Part shown: positions 62,939 through 64,000 of the stretch, piece after piece
Numbering within the stretch: position 1 is the stretch's first letter
Layout of the letters: each line of letters begins with the position of its first letter
From: DASTFP01 sp963816855
GTDB taxonomy: Bacteria > Verrucomicrobiota > Verrucomicrobiia > Chthoniobacterales > Terrimicrobiaceae
DNA: 64,000 bases
Direction: 5' to 3'
Assembly (NCBI GenBank): GCA_963816855.1
Contig: CAWFMA010000006.1
Span: 111,730 to 175,729 of the forward strand
The notes under the pieces: generated by a model
The model's database searches: none
The model's input: the letters and a program-made list of their open reading frames with translations, nothing else
What the model was told of the DNA's origin: nothing
Made by a program: the position numbers and the translations under genes

Positions 62939-63855
62939 ATGAAAGCAGGAAAAGAAAGGAAAACCTACTCCTCGGGCGCCTGGTATTTCCTTGCTCCGGC
63001 GGTGATCGTGCTGTTCTTGGTCGGCATCTTTCCGTTGCTTTTCGCCGTCTGGAATTCGCTCCATCAATTTATCCTTCCGAAAGTCAAGCCTCAGGGGAGC
63101 ATTCTCGGGATCTGGCCGCTGTTCAACGCGCCGTTTATCTGGTTTGGGAATTACACGGCTCTCCTAACTGATCAGTCTTTTCGCGAGGCGCTGCTTCGGA
63201 CGTTGCTTTTCCTGGCGATCAATTTGCCGATCCAATTGGTCCTTGGAATGGCGATCGCCCTATTGCTTCACAAGCCTGGCAACGAGCTTCTTCAAAGATC
63301 GAGTCGGGTCGCCCTGGTCATTCCCCTGGCCACCACGTTTGCCGTCGTCGGACTTATGGGCCGACTCATGTTCGACCGAGATTTGGCGTCTCAACTATCT
63401 TGGAGCCTCGTTTTCGGTCAGAAGGTGGACTGGCTGGCGGATCCAAACCTGGCCTTCATTTATTTCGATCATGGAAGACTGGCAGTGGACCCCGTTTTGC
63501 GCCCTCATTCTGTTCTCGAGTCTGACGATGGTTCCGCTCGAAATTGAGGAGGCCGCCCGGCTCGACCGAGAAGTGGTGGTATATTCTCTGGAAGGTGCAA
63601 CTCCCCTTTATGCTCCCGGGAATCACCATTATTCTCATTCTGAGAACCGCGGACATTCTCAAGTTGTTCGACGTCGTCTATACGATGACTCGAGGCGGTC
63701 CCGGTTCCGCGACCGAGCTGGTCAGCGTCTATATCCAACGTATTGGCTTTCGCGTTTTTGACCAGGGAATGGCGTCCGCCCAGGCGGTCGTCCTGCTTAT
63801 CCTGGCGACGATCTTATCCCGGCTCTACGTGAAATACGTTTACAAGGAGATTTGA
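62939..63855 (+). CDS. Sugar ABC transporter permease (LacF/MalF type), with two frameshifts
   Basis: An inner-membrane permease of about 305 residues. The N-terminal part (from ATG 62939) has the first helix VIVLFLVGIFPLLFAVWNSL and the core to residue 175. The frame shifts near 63460, reading IMEDWQWTPFCALILFSSL and the EAARLD loop, and again near 63567, reading WKVQLPFMLPGITIILILR to the end. EAA-loop motif is thus split across frames. Two shifts within 110 bases in an otherwise good permease suggest sequence error, though true decay cannot be excluded. Four bases before the next permease. Confidence 0.8.
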
Positions 63856-63859
63856 ACCT

Positions 63860-64000
63860 ATGGCCGAACGCAACTCAAACCGGGGAGGGCTCAAACTGCA
63901 AACTGTCCTGCATTTCCTCGCCTTACTTCTGATCTTTGTCGTTTGCGTTTTCCCCTTTTACTGGATGGTGACGGCTTCGCTTAAGCAACAGCCCGCCATT
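63860..64000 (+). CDS. Second sugar ABC transporter permease (3' partial)
   Basis: ATG at 63860 follows the first permease stop by four bases. The visible 47 residues start MAERNSNRGGLK and hold a first membrane helix (FLALLLIFVVCVFPFYWM) then TASLKQQP, the start typical of MalG-type permeases. The gene runs off the window. Confidence 0.85.
   Translation, partial: MAERNSNRGGLKLQTVLHFLALLLIFVVCVFPFYWMVTASLKQQPAI

Noticed and set aside
1..64000. CRISPR arrays, tRNA, rRNA, origin or attachment sites
   Set aside because: I looked for regular repeats, cloverleaf-like segments and integrase genes and saw none. Without a covariance tool a small RNA gene could be missed.

Overview
The window is GC-rich, densely coded bacterial chromosome with no tRNA, rRNA or CRISPR array that I can see. 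Gene content (an HtpG chaperone, a long SecA with a C-terminal zinc motif, a family B DNA polymerase, an alpha-2-macroglobulin/PbpC pair, SPFH and zinc-ribbon proteins, many duplicated-domain signalling proteins) resembles a soil-type Verrucomicrobiota or Acidobacteriota. That assignment is inference from gene content, not from a marker gene.

Layout. 1-4.3 kb: a response-regulator/thioredoxin-reductase-like fusion (cut by the window edge) overlaps a histidine kinase that is two complete cNMP-kinase units in one chain; a palindromic repeat follows. 4.5-9.7 kb: a DUF5675/4xSH3/lysozyme protein with a tiny hydrophobic ORF before it, a metallo-beta-lactamase-fold hydrolase, a double AhpD-like protein and an overlapping class III cyclase. 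9.8-19.6 kb: small proteins, ThiD, a YugP-type metallopeptidase, SecA, a zinc-ribbon membrane protein with an SPFH protein, TrmL, a lone ABC ATPase. 19.6-22.1 kb: a decayed heavy-metal P-type ATPase and a 239-bp palindromic element. 22.1-29.1 kb: a rpsU-SDR-thioesterase operon with a near-consensus promoter, a START-like protein, an AddB-like nuclease, an EamA transporter, an RpiR regulator. 29.3-34.6 kb: a low-density region with frameshifted OmpA-like and beta-lactamase remnants, plus CorA and a LuxR-type regulator. 34.9-44.9 kb: an oxidoreductase, a 1,347-residue membrane protein, HtpG, a cNMP-binding protein, an intact IS1595-type element, a ROK kinase. 45-49.1 kb: a family B polymerase whose exonuclease motifs look dead, a membrane protein, a GH16-like protein. 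49.7-59.2 kb: a TPR-A2M-PbpC operon and a small lipoprotein. 59.4-64 kb: a hypothetical protein, a frameshifted metzincin-like protein, and a sugar ABC importer (binding protein, permease, second permease cut by the edge).

How the genes may work together. A cyclase, a double cNMP-sensing kinase and a stand-alone cNMP protein suggest cyclic-nucleotide signalling. A2M and PbpC form the usual periplasmic defence and peptidoglycan repair pair. RpiR, the ROK kinase and the sugar ABC importer point to carbohydrate use, though they are not contiguous.

Caution. Several unrelated genes carry single-base frameshifts, concentrated at 29.3-30.9 kb and 60-63.6 kb, while very long genes elsewhere are intact. 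Local sequence errors are a serious alternative to gene decay there. The P-type ATPase, with an internal deletion and a changed catalytic motif, looks truly dead.
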